The notes beneath the pieces were generated by a model that was given only the letters and a program-made list of their open reading frames with translations, made no database searches and was not told the DNA's origin. A program made the position numbers and the translations under genes. DNA of 64,000 nucleotides from Zunongwangia profunda SM-A87 (lineage in GTDB: Bacteria > Bacteroidota > Bacteroidia > Flavobacteriales > Flavobacteriaceae): contig NC_014041.1 in NCBI RefSeq assembly GCF_000023465.1, positions 1,261,001-1,325,000 of the forward strand, in the 5' to 3' direction. This document shows, piece by piece, positions 7,635 to 19,064 of this stretch. The first letter of the stretch is position 1; each line of letters begins with the position of its first letter.

Positions 7635-7671
7635 GATAGTTTTTTATTTGCTTCCACTCTAATAAACTATC
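7635..7671 (+). other. Inverted repeat in the rplK leader
   Basis: GATAGTTTTTTA (7635-7646) and TAATAAACTATC (7660-7671) pair over 12 bases with one mismatch around a 13-nt loop, between nusG and rplK. Leaders at this point carry uL1 autoregulation sites in other bacteria, but I see no clear copy of the known uL1 target here, so the role is open. Confidence 0.4.
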
Positions 7672-7688
7672 TTCTAAAAATGTAAAAA

Positions 7689-8126
7689 ATGGCAAAAGAA
7701 GTAAGTAAAGTTGTAAAACTACAAGTTCGCGGAGGTGCTGCTAACCCTTCACCACCAGTTGGACCTGCTTTAGGTGCTGCCGGAGTTAATATCATGGAAT
7801 TCTGTAAGCAATTCAATGGTAGAACTCAGGATAAACAAGGTAAAGTGCTACCAGTAGCTATTACTGTTTATTCTGATAAATCATTTGATTTTGTTATCAA
7901 AACTCCACCAGCAGCAGTACAGCTAATGGAAGCAGCAAAAACAAAAAAAGGTTCAGGAGAGCCTAACAGAAAAAAAGTAGCAAGTGTATCTTGGGATCAA
8001 ATAAAAGAGATTGCTGAGGATAAAATGCAGGATTTAAATGCATTTACTATCGAATCTGCAATGAAAATGGTCGCTGGTACAGCTCGTTCTATGGGTATAA
8101 CAGTAAAAGGTGATGCACCGTTTTAA
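7689..8126 (+). CDS. rplK: 50S ribosomal protein uL11
   Basis: The 145-aa protein has the family signature near the N-terminus ([19 protein letters not shown]) and a C-terminal RNA-binding domain ending [10 protein letters not shown]. uL11 binds the GTPase-associated region of 23S rRNA and supports factor binding and the stringent response. It is the first gene of rplK-rplA-rplJ-rplL and follows nusG by 70 bp. Confidence 0.98.
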   Translation: MAKEVSKVVKLQVRGGAANPSPPVGPALGAAGVNIMEFCKQFNGRTQDKQGKVLPVAITVYSDKSFDFVIKTPPAAVQLMEAAKTKKGSGEPNRKKVASVSWDQIKEIAEDKMQDLNAFTIESAMKMVAGTARSMGITVKGDAPF

Positions 8127-8145
8127 TCCAAAAAGAATTTAGAAA

Positions 8146-8844
8146 ATGGCAAAGTTGACTAAAAAACAAAAAGAAGCTCAATCTAAAATCGAAAAGGGTA
8201 AAGCCTATACGGTTGCTGAAGCTTCTGCTTTGATCAAAGAAGTTTCTAGCGAGAGCTTTGACGCTTCTGTGGATTTAGCGGTACGTTTAAATGTAGATCC
8301 TCGAAAAGCTAACCAAATGGTTAGAGGGGTGGTTACATTACCACACGGGACAGGTAAAGATGTTAAGGTTCTTGCCTTAGTAACTCCAGATAAAGAAGAG
8401 GAAGCTAAGAACGCAGGTGCTGATTATGTAGGTCTTGATGAATACCTTGATAAAATTAAAGGTGGTTGGACGGATGTAGATGTGATCATCACTATGCCTA
8501 GTGTTATGGGTAAATTAGGACCGTTAGGACGTGTTTTAGGTCCTAGAGGTTTAATGCCTAACCCTAAAACCGGAACTGTGACTATGGATATCGCTAAAGC
8601 AGTATCTGATGTGAAGGCTGGTAAAATCGATTTTAAAGTTGATAAAACCGGTATCGTTCACGCTGGTATAGGTAAAGTATCTTTTAATCCAGATAAAATA
8701 GCCGGTAACGCAAGAGAATTATTAACGACGCTTGTAAAACTTAAACCTCAGGCAGCTAAAGGTGTATACATTAAAAGTATCCACATGTCCAGTACAATGG
8801 GGCCTGGTGTAGCAATAGATACAAAAAGGTTTACTGAGCAATAA
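8146..8844 (+). CDS. rplA: 50S ribosomal protein uL1
   Basis: The 232-aa protein carries the uL1 signature ([20 protein letters not shown], about 125-144) and a conserved C-terminus ([16 protein letters not shown]). uL1 forms the mobile L1 stalk at the tRNA exit site and in many bacteria represses its own operon. It starts 19 bp after rplK. Confidence 0.98.
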   Translation: MAKLTKKQKEAQSKIEKGKAYTVAEASALIKEVSSESFDASVDLAVRLNVDPRKANQMVRGVVTLPHGTGKDVKVLALVTPDKEEEAKNAGADYVGLDEYLDKIKGGWTDVDVIITMPSVMGKLGPLGRVLGPRGLMPNPKTGTVTMDIAKAVSDVKAGKIDFKVDKTGIVHAGIGKVSFNPDKIAGNARELLTTLVKLKPQAAKGVYIKSIHMSSTMGPGVAIDTKRFTEQ

Positions 8845-8853
8845 TAAGGTATT

Positions 8854-9375
8854 ATGACAAGAGAAGAAAAATCAAAAGTAATAGAAGATTTAACTGCCCA
8901 GTTAGCTGATACTTCAACTATCTATATTGCAGATATCTCAGGTTTGGATGCCGGAACAACCTCTAATTTACGTAGAGCTTGTTTTAAAGCTAATGTAAAA
9001 CTTGCGGTAGTTAAGAATACGTTACTAACTAAAGCAATGGAAGCCTCTGATAAAGATTTTGGAGATCTTCCAACAACTTTAAAAGGTAACACCTCTATAA
9101 TGATTGCTGAAACTGGTAATGCGCCAGCTAAAGTAATTAAAGAATTCAGAAAGAAAAACGAGAAGCCTGTTCTTAAAGGTGCTTTTATTGATGAAGCAAT
9201 TTATGTTGGAGATGAGTATTTAGAAGCTCTTTCTAATATTAAGTCTAAAGAAGAGGTTGTTGGAGATATCATTGGATTACTTCAATCTCCTGCTAAAAAC
9301 GTTGTTTCTGCACTTAAATCAAGTGGAGGCAAACTTGCAGGGATACTTAAAACTCTTTCAGAAAAAGAGGACTAG
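8854..9375 (+). CDS. rplJ: 50S ribosomal protein uL10
   Basis: The 173-aa protein has the N-terminal rRNA-binding domain (MTREEKSKVIEDLTAQLADT) and a C-terminal helix to which bL12 dimers bind. It forms the base of the L7/L12 stalk. Only 9 bp separate it from rplA, so a long uL10 leader of the enterobacterial kind is absent. Confidence 0.97.
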   Translation: MTREEKSKVIEDLTAQLADTSTIYIADISGLDAGTTSNLRRACFKANVKLAVVKNTLLTKAMEASDKDFGDLPTTLKGNTSIMIAETGNAPAKVIKEFRKKNEKPVLKGAFIDEAIYVGDEYLEALSNIKSKEEVVGDIIGLLQSPAKNVVSALKSSGGKLAGILKTLSEKED

Positions 9376-9432
9376 TATAGTACGCACTTTTTAATAAATA
9401 TAACTTTTACAAAAATTTTAAAACGATAGAAA

Positions 9433-9810
9433 ATGGCAGATTTAAAAGAATTCGCAGAACAATTAGTTAACTTAACAGTTAAAGAAGTAAACGAGTTAGC
9501 TGATATATTAAAAGAAGAGTATGGTATTGAGCCTGCTGCTGCAGCTGTAGCTGTTGCTGGTGGAGCTGCTGCTGGTGGTGAGGAAGCTGCTGAAGAGCAA
9601 ACTGAATTTGATGTAATTCTTAAAGCTCCAGGTGGATCTAAATTAGCAGTTGTAAAACTAGTAAAAGAATTAACAGGTCTTGGACTTAAAGATGCTAAGG
9701 AATTAGTAGATGGAGCTCCAAAAGCAGTTAAAGAAGGAGTTTCTAAAGATGAAGCTGAAGCTTTAAAATCTCAATTAGAAGAAGCAGGAGCTGAGGTTGA
9801 GCTTAAATAA
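9433..9810 (+). CDS. rplL: 50S ribosomal protein bL12 (L7/L12)
   Basis: The 125-aa protein has the N-terminal dimerisation domain, an alanine/glycine-rich hinge (about 36-55) and the C-terminal factor-binding domain with [20 protein letters not shown]. It forms the flexible stalk that recruits EF-Tu, EF-G and other GTPases. It is 57 bp after rplJ and is followed by a strong hairpin at 9835-9872 before rpoB. Confidence 0.98.
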   Translation: MADLKEFAEQLVNLTVKEVNELADILKEEYGIEPAAAAVAVAGGAAAGGEEAAEEQTEFDVILKAPGGSKLAVVKLVKELTGLGLKDAKELVDGAPKAVKEGVSKDEAEALKSQLEEAGAEVELK

Positions 9811-9834
9811 GCTTGACGAGAGCAATGTTATTTA

Positions 9835-9880
9835 GGTTTAGGCCTCAGGATACGCTCCTGAAGGTCTAAACCCTTTTGCG
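9835..9880 (+). terminator. Attenuator-like hairpin between rplL and rpoB
   Basis: GGTTTAGGCCTCAGGA (9835-9850) pairs with the stretch from 9856 to 9872 over 16 pairs with one bulged A and one G-U, loop TACGC, followed by CCCTTTTGCG. A second small stem TGCTT/AAGCA lies near 9892-9910. The position matches the partial terminator between rplL and rpoB that lowers rpoBC expression relative to ribosomal protein genes in other bacteria. Confidence 0.65.
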
Positions 9881-9940
9881 TATATGGAGCTAATGCTTTT
9901 TTCGCAAGCAATTTTTATATAAATTATAATCCGTCCATTG

Positions 9941-12900
9941 ATGTTAGCAAAGCAAACTGAAAGATTTAGTTTCTCTTCTGTAAAGAACAGACCTGACTAT
10001 CCAGATTTTTTGGATATTCAGATCAAATCTTTCCAGGATTTCTTTCAATTAGAAACAAAATCAGAAGAGCGGGGAAATGAAGGCCTTTATAACACCTTCC
10101 TTGAAAACTTCCCAATTACGGATACCCGTAACCAATTTGTATTAGAATTTTTAGATTATTTTGTAGACCCACCAAGATATTCTATTCAAGAGTGTATTGA
10201 GCGTGGTCTTACATATAGTGTACCTTTAAAAGCAAGGTTGAAACTATATTGTACAGATCCAGAACATGAGGATTTTGAAACTATCGTACAGGATGTTTAT
10301 CTAGGGACAATTCCTTATATGACCCCTAGTGGGACTTTTTGTATTAATGGTGCAGAGCGTGTTGTAGTTTCTCAGCTTCACCGTTCTCCGGGAGTATTCT
10401 TTGGACAATCTTTCCATGCAAATGGAACAAAATTATATTCTGCCAGAGTAATTCCTTTTAAAGGTTCCTGGATAGAATTTGCTACCGATATTAATAGCGT
10501 TATGTATGCTTATATCGATAGAAAGAAAAAATTACCTGTAACCACTCTTTTCCGCGCAATTGGATTTGAGCGCGATAAAGATATTCTTGAAATTTTTGAT
10601 CTTGCTGAAGAAGTAAAAGTTTCAAAAACAGGTCTTAAGAAAGTTTTAGGTAGAAAGTTAGCGGCTCGTGTGCTTAACACATGGTACGAAGATTTCGTAG
10701 ATGAAGATACTGGTGAAGTTGTTTCTATCGAGCGTAACGAGATTGTTTTAGATCGTGATACCGAATTAGATAAGGATCATATAGAAGAAATTCTTGAAAC
10801 AGGAACCAAAACAATTCTTCTTCATAAAGAAGACAATTCTACTGGTGATTATGCTATTATACATAATACACTACAAAAAGATCCAACAAACTCTGAAAAG
10901 GAGGCGGTTGAACATATTTACCGTCAATTACGTAATGCTGAACCGCCAGATGAGGAAACTGCACGTGGAATAATCGACAAATTATTCTTCTCAGATCAGC
11001 GTTATAGTTTAGGAGAAGTTGGTCGTTATAGAATGAACAAAAAACTTGGTCTTGATGTTGCCATGGATAAGCAGGTGCTTACCAAAGAAGATATCATTAC
11101 CATTGTAAAATATTTAATTGAGCTAATTAACTCTAAGGCAGAGATCGATGATATCGATCACTTATCTAACCGTCGTGTTAGAACTGTTGGAGAACAATTA
11201 TCTCAGCAATTTGGTGTTGGTTTAGCCCGTATGGCTCGTACGATTCGTGAAAGAATGAACGTTCGTGACAACGAGGTATTTACACCTATCGATTTGATCA
11301 ATGCGAAGACACTTTCTTCTGTGATCAACTCATTCTTTGGTACCAACCAGTTGTCTCAGTTTATGGATCAAACGAACCCATTGGCTGAGATTACTCATAA
11401 ACGTCGTCTTTCTGCATTAGGACCTGGTGGTCTTTCCAGAGAGCGTGCTGGTTTCGAGGTTCGTGACGTTCACTATACTCATTACGGAAGATTATGTCCT
11501 ATTGAGACTCCTGAAGGTCCTAACATTGGTCTTATTTCTTCACTTTCTGTTTATGCGAAAGTTAATGGAATGGGATTCATTGAAACACCTTATAGAACCG
11601 TAGAGGATGGAAAGATTAATATTTCTGAAGAGCCTATTTATTTAAGTGCAGAAGAAGAAGAAGGAAAGAAAATTGCGCAGGCAAACATTCCATTGGGAGA
11701 TGACGGAACTATTGATACCGATAAGGTAATTGCACGTATGGAAGGTGACTTCCCGGTTGTGGATCCTAAAGAGGTACATTATACCGATGTTGCTCCAAAC
11801 CAGATTTCATCAATTTCTGCGTCTTTAATTCCTTTCTTGGAACACGATGATGCGAACCGTGCGTTGATGGGATCTAACATGATGCGTCAGGCAGTTCCTT
11901 TATTAAGAGCAGACTCTCCAATCGTGGGAACTGGATTGGAAAGACAAGTGGCTACAGATTCTCGTGTATTGATTAATGCGGAAGGAGAAGGAGAAGTAGA
12001 ATACGTAGACGCACAAAAGATTACAATTAAATACGATCGTACTGAAGAAGAAAGAATGGTAAGTTTCGATTCAGATTCTAAAACTTACGATCTTATTAAA
12101 TTCCGTAAAACGAACCAGGGAACTTCAATCAACCTTAAACCAATTGTTAGTGTAGGAGATAGAGTAACTAAAGGTCAGGTATTATGTCAGGGTTATGCAA
12201 CCGATAAAGGAGAACTTGCTCTTGGACGTAATATGAAAGTTGCCTTTATGCCCTGGAAAGGATATAACTTCGAGGATGCGATTGTAATTTCAGAGAAAGT
12301 TGTAAGAGACGATATCTTTACATCTATTCATATTGATGAGTATTCATTAGAAGTTCGTGATACTAAATTAGGTAACGAAGAGCTTACTAACGATATACCT
12401 AATGTTTCAGAGGATGCTACTAAGGATCTTGATGAGCATGGTATGATTAGAATTGGTGCTGAAGTGAAGCCGGGAGATATTCTTATTGGTAAGATCACTC
12501 CTAAAGGGGAAAGTGATCCTACGCCAGAAGAAAAACTTCTTAGAGCGATCTTTGGTGATAAAGCGGGAGACGTTAAAGACGCTTCTTTAAAAGCTTCACC
12601 ATCATTAAGTGGTGTGGTAATTAACAAGAAGTTATTTGCCCGTGCAATTAAAGATAAGCGTAAGAGAGCACAAGATAAAGAAGATGTTGCTGTTTTAGAG
12701 AAAAAGTACGAAGCGAAGTTTGCTGTGCTTAAATCTCAGTTAGTAGATAAGTTATTTGCTATCGTAGGTGGAAAAACAGCTCAGGGTGTTCAAAATGATC
12801 TTGGAGAAGAGGTACTTCCTAAAGGTAAGAAGTATACCTTAAAGATGTTAAACTCTGTTGATGATTATACGCATCTTACTCAGGGTACCTGGACTACAGA

Positions 12901-13753
12901 TGATCATACCAACGCGCTTGTAGCAGATCTTCTTCATAATTATAAAATTAAAGAGAACGATCTTCAGGGTAATTTAAGAAGAGAGAAGTTTACAATCTCT
13001 GTAGGGGATGAGCTTCCATCTGGAATCTTAAAACTGGCTAAGGTTTACATCGCTAAGAAACGTAAGCTTAAAGTAGGGGATAAGATGGCAGGACGTCACG
13101 GTAACAAAGGTATCGTTGCTCGTATTGTTCGTCAGGAAGATATGCCGTTCTTAGATGACGGAACTCCTGTTGATATTGTATTGAACCCACTTGGGGTACC
13201 TTCTCGTATGAACATTGGTCAGATTTATGAAACTGTTCTTGGATGGGCAGGTCAGAAATTAGGGAAAAAGTATGCAACTCCAATTTTCGATGGTGCATCT
13301 TTAGACAAGATCAATGAGTTAACAGACGAAGCAGGAATTCCACGTTTTGGTCATACATATTTATTTGATGGTGGTACCGGTGAGCGTTTTGATCAGAGAG
13401 CGACAGTAGGTGTAATTTATATGCTGAAATTAGGTCACATGATCGATGATAAAATGCACGCTCGTTCTATTGGGCCATACTCCCTTATTACTCAGCAACC
13501 ACTTGGTGGTAAAGCTCAGTTTGGAGGTCAGCGTTTTGGTGAGATGGAGGTTTGGGCTCTTGAAGCATACGGTGCTTCAAGTACCTTAAGAGAAATCTTA
13601 ACCGTAAAATCTGATGACGTGATAGGAAGGGCTAAGACTTACGAAAGTATCGTTAAAGGAGAGCCTATGCCAGAACCAGGATTACCAGAATCTTTCAATG
13701 TATTAATGCATGAATTGAAAGGTCTTGGACTGGATTTAAAATTAGAAGAATAA
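9941..13753 (+). CDS. rpoB: DNA-directed RNA polymerase subunit beta
   Basis: The 1270-aa protein starts [20 protein letters not shown] and has all expected regions: protrusion and lobe, the rifampicin pocket ([20 protein letters not shown], then [14 protein letters not shown]), the hybrid-binding domain ([10 protein letters not shown]), and the C-terminal clamp segment ending [12 protein letters not shown]. Near 505 are the rifampicin-sensitive residues in wild-type form ([17 protein letters not shown]). I use the ATG at 9941; a TTG at 9938 precedes it in frame. A 77 bp gap with a hairpin separates it from rpoC. Confidence 0.99.
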   Translation: MLAKQTERFSFSSVKNRPDYPDFLDIQIKSFQDFFQLETKSEERGNEGLYNTFLENFPITDTRNQFVLEFLDYFVDPPRYSIQECIERGLTYSVPLKARLKLYCTDPEHEDFETIVQDVYLGTIPYMTPSGTFCINGAERVVVSQLHRSPGVFFGQSFHANGTKLYSARVIPFKGSWIEFATDINSVMYAYIDRKKKLPVTTLFRAIGFERDKDILEIFDLAEEVKVSKTGLKKVLGRKLAARVLNTWYEDFVDEDTGEVVSIERNEIVLDRDTELDKDHIEEILETGTKTILLHKEDNSTGDYAIIHNTLQKDPTNSEKEAVEHIYRQLRNAEPPDEETARGIIDKLFFSDQRYSLGEVGRYRMNKKLGLDVAMDKQVLTKEDIITIVKYLIELINSKAEIDDIDHLSNRRVRTVGEQLSQQFGVGLARMARTIRERMNVRDNEVFTPIDLINAKTLSSVINSFFGTNQLSQFMDQTNPLAEITHKRRLSALGPGGLSRERAGFEVRDVHYTHYGRLCPIETPEGPNIGLISSLSVYAKVNGMGFIETPYRTVEDGKINISEEPIYLSAEEEEGKKIAQANIPLGDDGTIDTDKVIARMEGDFPVVDPKEVHYTDVAPNQISSISASLIPFLEHDDANRALMGSNMMRQAVPLLRADSPIVGTGLERQVATDSRVLINAEGEGEVEYVDAQKITIKYDRTEEERMVSFDSDSKTYDLIKFRKTNQGTSINLKPIVSVGDRVTKGQVLCQGYATDKGELALGRNMKVAFMPWKGYNFEDAIVISEKVVRDDIFTSIHIDEYSLEVRDTKLGNEELTNDIPNVSEDATKDLDEHGMIRIGAEVKPGDILIGKITPKGESDPTPEEKLLRAIFGDKAGDVKDASLKASPSLSGVVINKKLFARAIKDKRKRAQDKEDVAVLEKKYEAKFAVLKSQLVDKLFAIVGGKTAQGVQNDLGEEVLPKGKKYTLKMLNSVDDYTHLTQGTWTTDDHTNALVADLLHNYKIKENDLQGNLRREKFTISVGDELPSGILKLAKVYIAKKRKLKVGDKMAGRHGNKGIVARIVRQEDMPFLDDGTPVDIVLNPLGVPSRMNIGQIYETVLGWAGQKLGKKYATPIFDGASLDKINELTDEAGIPRFGHTYLFDGGTGERFDQRATVGVIYMLKLGHMIDDKMHARSIGPYSLITQQPLGGKAQFGGQRFGEMEVWALEAYGASSTLREILTVKSDDVIGRAKTYESIVKGEPMPEPGLPESFNVLMHELKGLGLDLKLEE

Positions 13754-13764
13754 AACACTGTTTT

Positions 13765-13794
13765 TCGGAGCGGCCATTAAACCGCTCCGATTTT
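13765..13794 (+). terminator. Hairpin between rpoB and rpoC
   Basis: TCGGAGCGG (13765-13773) / CCGCTCCGA (13782-13790) forms a 9-bp GC-rich stem with an 8-nt loop, followed by TTTT. It lies inside the rpoBC operon, so it is more likely a partial terminator, an mRNA processing site or a stability element than a full stop. Confidence 0.6.
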
Positions 13795-13830
13795 CAGTAT
13801 TTTCACAATAATTAGATAGCAGCATTTATT

Positions 13831-16800
13831 ATGGCTAGAAATAATGATAAGAATACAGTACAGAGATTTAATCAAATCTCTATCGGTTTAGCTTCTCCCG
13901 AGTCTATCCTCGCAGAATCTCGTGGTGAAGTTCTTAAACCGGAAACTATCAATTATCGTACGCACAAACCTGAGCGTGACGGATTGTTCTGTGAGCGTAT
14001 TTTTGGTCCTGTGAAGGATTACGAATGTGCCTGTGGAAAATATAAAAGAATACGTTACAAAGGAATCGTGTGTGACCGTTGTGGTGTAGAGGTAACAGAA
14101 AAGAAAGTTCGTAGAGACCGTGTTGGGCACATCAATTTGGTAGTTCCTGTAGCTCATATCTGGTATTTCCGTTCTTTACCCAATAAAATTGGGTATTTAC
14201 TAGGGCTTCCTTCTAAGAAATTAGATATGATTATTTACTACGAGAGATACGTGGTAATTCAGCCTGGTAATGCAAAAAATGAGAATGGAGATCCTTTAAA
14301 GAAAATGGATTTCTTAACTGAAGAAGAGTATCTTAATATTTTAGACGAACTTCCTCAGGAAAATCAATATTTAGAAGACAGCGACCCAAACAAGTTTATC
14401 GCAAAAATGGGAGCTGAATGTCTTATTGAAATTCTTAGAAGAATTGACTTAAATGAACTTTCATACGAATTAAGACATAAAGCAAATAACGAAACTTCAA
14501 AACAACGTAAAACAGAGGCTTTAAAGCGTCTTCAGGTTGTAGAAGCACTTCGTGACGCGAATAAAAACCGCGAGAATTTACCAGAGTGGATGATAATGAA
14601 AGTTATCCCGGTAATTCCACCAGAATTAAGACCTCTTGTGCCTTTGGATGGTGGTCGTTTTGCCACTTCAGATCTTAACGATCTTTATAGAAGGGTAATT
14701 ATTCGTAACAACCGTTTGAAGCGTCTAATGGAAATTAAAGCTCCTGAAGTAATCTTACGTAACGAAAAGCGTATGCTTCAGGAATCTGTAGATTCCTTAT
14801 TCGATAATACAAGAAAATCCTCAGCAGTAAAAACTGATTCTAACCGTCCGCTTAAATCCCTTTCGGATTCATTAAAAGGTAAGCAGGGACGTTTCCGTCA
14901 AAACTTACTTGGTAAGCGTGTGGATTATTCAGCACGTTCTGTAATCGTTGTGGGACCAGAACTTAAAATGTTCGAATGTGGTCTTCCAAAGAATATGGCG
15001 GCAGAGCTTTACAAGCCTTTTGTAATTAGAAAATTAATCGAAAGAGGTATTGTAAAAACAGTAAAATCTGCGAAAAAGATTATAGATAAAAAAGAGCCGG
15101 TGGTATGGGATATCTTAGAGAATGTTCTTAAAGGACACCCTGTATTACTAAACCGTGCTCCTACGCTTCACCGTCTTGGTATCCAGGCATTCCAGCCTAA
15201 ACTTATCGAGGGGAAAGCGATACAATTACACCCATTGGCCTGTACGGCTTTTAATGCCGACTTTGATGGGGATCAGATGGCAGTGCATTTACCACTTGGG
15301 CCAGAGGCTATTTTAGAGGCACAATTATTAATGTTGGCTTCTCATAACATCCTTAACCCTGCAAATGGTTCGCCAATTACAGTACCTTCTCAGGATATGG
15401 TTCTTGGTCTGTATTATATGACCAAGCTTAAGCGATCTACAGATGAAGAGCCTGTTTTAGGTGAAGGCTTAACTTTCTATTCAGCTGAAGAGGTGGTTAT
15501 TGCTTATAACCAGAAGAGAGTAGATCTTAACGCTCCTATTAAAATTAGAGCGAAAGATTACAATGAAGAAGGAAAGTTAGTATACCAGATTATAGAGTCT
15601 ACGGTAGGTAGAGTGTTGTTTAACGAAACGGTACCAGAAGTAGCGGGATATATTAATGAGGTACTTACTAAAAAATCACTTCGTGAAATTATTGGTAAGA
15701 TTCTTAAATTAACCAGTGTTCCTGAAACTTCAGAATTCCTTGATAAGATTAAATCTCTTGGATATGGATTCGCATTCCGCGGTGGGTTATCTTTCAGTTT
15801 AGGTGATATTATTATCCCTGCTGAAAAACAAACGATGATCGACGAGGCAAATGAGCAGGTAGAAGGGATCATAGGTAACTATAACATGGGTCTTATTACC
15901 AATAACGAGCGTTATAACCAGGTAATTGACATTTGGACTTCAACAAATGCGGGCCTTACCGAATTAGCGATGAAGCGAATTCGTGAAGATAAGCAAGGAT
16001 TTAACTCGGTGTTCATGATGCTTGATTCTGGAGCTCGTGGATCTAAAGAGCAGATTCGTCAGCTTACCGGTATGCGTGGTCTTATGGCGAAACCTAAAAA
16101 ATCGAACTCTGGTGGAGGTGAGATTATCGAAAACCCAATTCTTTCTAACTTTAAAGAAGGTCTTTCGATTCTTGAATACTTTATCTCTACTCACGGTGCT
16201 CGTAAAGGTCTTGCGGATACCGCACTTAAAACGGCAGATGCGGGTTATTTAACTCGTCGTTTGGTGGATGTTTCTCAGGACGTTATCGTAAACGAAGAAG
16301 ACTGTGGAACATTAAGAGGGGTAGAAGTTAGACCGCTTAAAAAGAACGAAGAGATTGTTGAGTCTCTTGGAGAAAGAATTTTAGGGCGTATTTCTTTAAA
16401 TGATGTATATAATCCAACTACAGACGAGTTGATCGTAGAAGCTGGAGCAGAAATCACTGAAGAAATCGTTGAAATTATAGAGAATGCACCAATCGAAAGT
16501 GTAGAAGTGCGTTCACCACTTACCTGTGAAGCGAAGAAGGGAATTTGTGTAAAATGTTACGGTCGTAACCTTGCAACAAATAAACTTGTTCAAAGAGGGG
16601 AAGCTGTAGGTGTTGTAGCTGCTCAGTCTATTGGGGAGCCTGGTACACAGCTTACACTTCGTACCTTCCACGTAGGAGGTATTGCAGGAAACATTTCAGA
16701 AGAGAACAAACTAATTACCAAGTTTGATGGTGTTGCTGAAATTGATGATCTAAAAGTTGTAAAAGGTGAAGCTCCAGATGGTAGCACCTCAGATATCGTA

Positions 16801-18132
16801 ATTTCGCGTACTGCAGAGATTAAGGTTAAGGACAAGAAGACAGGTGTTGTTTTAAGTACAAACAACATTCCTTACGGTTCTGAAATCTTTATCGAAGATG
16901 GGGTGGAAATCGCTAAAGGAACTACAGTATGTCAGTGGGATCCTTATAACGGTGTGATTATCTCTGAATTTGCGGGTAAGATAAAATACGAAAACGTAGA
17001 ACAGGGAGTTACTTATCAGGTTGAGATTGATGAGCAAACAGGATTCCAGGAAAAAGTAATTTCTGAATCCCGTAATAAAAAGCTTATCCCAACATTGCAT
17101 ATTTTAGGTAAGAAGGACGAGGTTATTCGTTCTTATAACCTACCGGTAGGTGCTCACCTTATGGTAGACAATGCTGAAAAAATTGGTGTTGGTAAGATTT
17201 TAGTGAAGATTCCTCGTAAATCATCTAAAGCTGGTGATATTACTGGTGGTCTTCCTAGGGTAACCGAGCTTTTTGAAGCGCGTAATCCATCTAATCCAGC
17301 TGTAGTTTCAGAAATTGATGGTGTTGTTTCATTTGGTAAAATTAAACGTGGTAACCGTGAAATTATCGTTGAGTCTAAATTTGGAGAGATCAAGAAATAT
17401 TTAGTAAAACTTTCGAACCAGATCTTAGTACAGGAAAATGATTATGTTCGTGCCGGTATGCCACTTTCTGACGGTTCTATAACTCCAGAAGATATCCTTA
17501 ACATTAAAGGACCAAATGCAGTACAGCAGTATCTTGTAAACGAAGTACAGGAAGTTTATAGACTACAAGGGGTGAAGATTAATGATAAGCACTTTGAGGT
17601 TGTAGTACGTCAGATGATGCGTAAAGTAAGAATCGTTGATCCAGGAGATACTATCTTCTTAGAAAACCAATTAGTTCATAAATCAGACTTTATTGAAGAG
17701 AATGATAAGATCTTCGGAATGAAGGTTATCGAAGATGCTGGTGAATCAGAAAACCTTAAACCAGGACAAATTGTATCGCTAAGAGAGCTAAGAGACGAAA
17801 ATTCTCAGCTTCGTAGAGAAGACAAAAACCTGGCTTCCGCAAGAGACGTTGTTGCAGCAACTGCAACTCCGGTTCTTCAGGGTATTACCAGAGCATCGCT
17901 TCAAACCAAGTCATTTATCTCTGCGGCATCCTTCCAGGAAACTACTAAGGTGTTGAACGAAGCTGCGGTAAGCGGTAAGATCGATTCTTTAGAAGGACTT
18001 AAGGAAAATGTAATTGTTGGTCATAGAATTCCAGCAGGTACAGGTATGCGTAAATATGATAGTATCATCGTAGGTTCTAAAGAAGAATTTGACGAAATGC
18101 TAGAGAAAAAGCAGGAAGTTAATTATAACTAA
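13831..18132 (+). CDS. rpoC: DNA-directed RNA polymerase subunit beta'
   Basis: The 1433-aa protein has the N-terminal zinc site ([20 protein letters not shown], about 67-86), the catalytic magnesium loop NADFDGD (475-481), the bridge helix and trigger loop region (GLRG...[13 protein letters not shown]), and a second zinc site ([13 protein letters not shown]). The C-terminus has the usual VPAGTG-like [11 protein letters not shown] stretch. It is full length and uncut, transcribed with rpoB, and ends before a strong terminator at 18167-18199. Confidence 0.99.
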   Translation: MARNNDKNTVQRFNQISIGLASPESILAESRGEVLKPETINYRTHKPERDGLFCERIFGPVKDYECACGKYKRIRYKGIVCDRCGVEVTEKKVRRDRVGHINLVVPVAHIWYFRSLPNKIGYLLGLPSKKLDMIIYYERYVVIQPGNAKNENGDPLKKMDFLTEEEYLNILDELPQENQYLEDSDPNKFIAKMGAECLIEILRRIDLNELSYELRHKANNETSKQRKTEALKRLQVVEALRDANKNRENLPEWMIMKVIPVIPPELRPLVPLDGGRFATSDLNDLYRRVIIRNNRLKRLMEIKAPEVILRNEKRMLQESVDSLFDNTRKSSAVKTDSNRPLKSLSDSLKGKQGRFRQNLLGKRVDYSARSVIVVGPELKMFECGLPKNMAAELYKPFVIRKLIERGIVKTVKSAKKIIDKKEPVVWDILENVLKGHPVLLNRAPTLHRLGIQAFQPKLIEGKAIQLHPLACTAFNADFDGDQMAVHLPLGPEAILEAQLLMLASHNILNPANGSPITVPSQDMVLGLYYMTKLKRSTDEEPVLGEGLTFYSAEEVVIAYNQKRVDLNAPIKIRAKDYNEEGKLVYQIIESTVGRVLFNETVPEVAGYINEVLTKKSLREIIGKILKLTSVPETSEFLDKIKSLGYGFAFRGGLSFSLGDIIIPAEKQTMIDEANEQVEGIIGNYNMGLITNNERYNQVIDIWTSTNAGLTELAMKRIREDKQGFNSVFMMLDSGARGSKEQIRQLTGMRGLMAKPKKSNSGGGEIIENPILSNFKEGLSILEYFISTHGARKGLADTALKTADAGYLTRRLVDVSQDVIVNEEDCGTLRGVEVRPLKKNEEIVESLGERILGRISLNDVYNPTTDELIVEAGAEITEEIVEIIENAPIESVEVRSPLTCEAKKGICVKCYGRNLATNKLVQRGEAVGVVAAQSIGEPGTQLTLRTFHVGGIAGNISEENKLITKFDGVAEIDDLKVVKGEAPDGSTSDIVISRTAEIKVKDKKTGVVLSTNNIPYGSEIFIEDGVEIAKGTTVCQWDPYNGVIISEFAGKIKYENVEQGVTYQVEIDEQTGFQEKVISESRNKKLIPTLHILGKKDEVIRSYNLPVGAHLMVDNAEKIGVGKILVKIPRKSSKAGDITGGLPRVTELFEARNPSNPAVVSEIDGVVSFGKIKRGNREIIVESKFGEIKKYLVKLSNQILVQENDYVRAGMPLSDGSITPEDILNIKGPNAVQQYLVNEVQEVYRLQGVKINDKHFEVVVRQMMRKVRIVDPGDTIFLENQLVHKSDFIEENDKIFGMKVIEDAGESENLKPGQIVSLRELRDENSQLRREDKNLASARDVVAATATPVLQGITRASLQTKSFISAASFQETTKVLNEAAVSGKIDSLEGLKENVIVGHRIPAGTGMRKYDSIIVGSKEEFDEMLEKKQEVNYN

Positions 18133-18166
18133 AGAGTAATAAGAAATCACTTATTTCTATTATAAG

Positions 18167-18199
18167 AAAAACCTCACAGTCTCCACTGTGAGGTTTTTT
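18167..18199 (+). terminator. Terminator of the rpoBC operon
   Basis: AAAAACCTCACAGT (18167-18180) / ACTGTGAGGTTTTT (18185-18198) is a perfect 14-bp stem with loop CTCC and a T run. It closes the operon running from secE or rplK to rpoC. Confidence 0.9.
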
Positions 18200-18627
18200 A
18201 TTTTTGATAATCCAGAAGAATCCCATCTAGAGATAGCGATTGTCTAAAAAAATATCTACAACGTCATTTCATTCTGGATGTATTTAAGAATCTCTTATAG
18301 CGATGAGCCAGTCTATATGGTAGCCTGAAACAAGTTTCAGTTTTACGAAATTTAACTTATAGAGGTCTTCTTATCGCTCATGTATTTGCCGTCTAGATAA
18401 TTATACAAGACTCATTAGATTATTTTTGTTTAGTGGATGGAAGAAACCAGATTAGGAATGGATTATATTTTGAAAATAGTTATCGGCTAAATTTAAAAAG
18501 CCATTTCAACATATAAAACAAAAAGTAAAATGGTTTCGAGGGATTTTTCGTAATTTAGTTTTTCTTAAAGAATACCAAAATCACGTCATCGCCTATCATT
18601 GCGTAAGAACGTATAATTTTATAAATA
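18200..18627. other. Intergenic stretch without recognised content
   Basis: This 428-bp stretch between the rpoC terminator and the DUF3467 gene has no open frame of useful length, no tRNA and no repeat I could recognise. The last ~60 bp must carry the promoter of the downstream gene, but no clear TAnnTTTG box stands out. Confidence 0.5.
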
Positions 18628-18942
18628 ATGAGTGAAGAAAAGAAGCCAAAACAAGGCCAGATTAATATCGAACTAGATGAAGCTGTTGCTGAGGGAACCT
18701 ACTCTAACCTTGCTATTATTAACCATTCTATTTCAGAATTTGTAGTTGATTTTGTGAATATCATGCCGGGAAAACCAAAAAGTAAGGTAAAAAGCAGAAT
18801 TATCCTCACGCCACAGCATGCCAAACGATTTTTAAAAGCTCTAGCAGATAATGTAGAGCGTTTTGAAAAACAACATGGCGAAATAAAAGATTATGAAAAA
18901 ACGCCAATTCCTATGAATTTTGGTCCTACAGGACAGGCTTAA
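18628..18942 (+). CDS. DUF3467 domain protein
   Basis: This 104-aa acidic protein (QGQINIELDEAVAEGTYSNL) belongs to the DUF3467 family, which is widespread and small in Bacteroidota and often found just downstream of rpoC. The central part SEFVVDFVNIMPG and the motif ILTPQHAKRFLKAL are conserved. Its function is unknown to me. It has no signal peptide or membrane segment and is expected in the cytoplasm. It is monocistronic: 428 bp of noncoding sequence lie before it and a terminator directly after it. Confidence 0.88.
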   Translation: MSEEKKPKQGQINIELDEAVAEGTYSNLAIINHSISEFVVDFVNIMPGKPKSKVKSRIILTPQHAKRFLKALADNVERFEKQHGEIKDYEKTPIPMNFGPTGQA

Positions 18943-18962
18943 GATAAATTTTTTATCCTACC

Positions 18963-18995
18963 AACCCACAGCGAGAACTGTGGGTTTTTCTTTTT
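18963..18995 (+). terminator. Terminator after the DUF3467 gene
   Basis: AACCCACAG (18963-18971) / CTGTGGGTT (18978-18986) with a 6-nt loop is followed by TTTCTTTTT. Confidence 0.85.
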
Positions 18996-19064
18996 ACAAA
19001 TAATAATTGATTATCTTTAGGTTGAACATGAATATGAGTTTAATTTTTACCTGAAAAATATTAT

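Noticed and set aside
12328..12627. Antisense frames within rpoB and rpoC, the longest about 100 codons
   Set aside because: They are shadows of the codon use of the highly expressed sense genes, with no homology or ribosome site.
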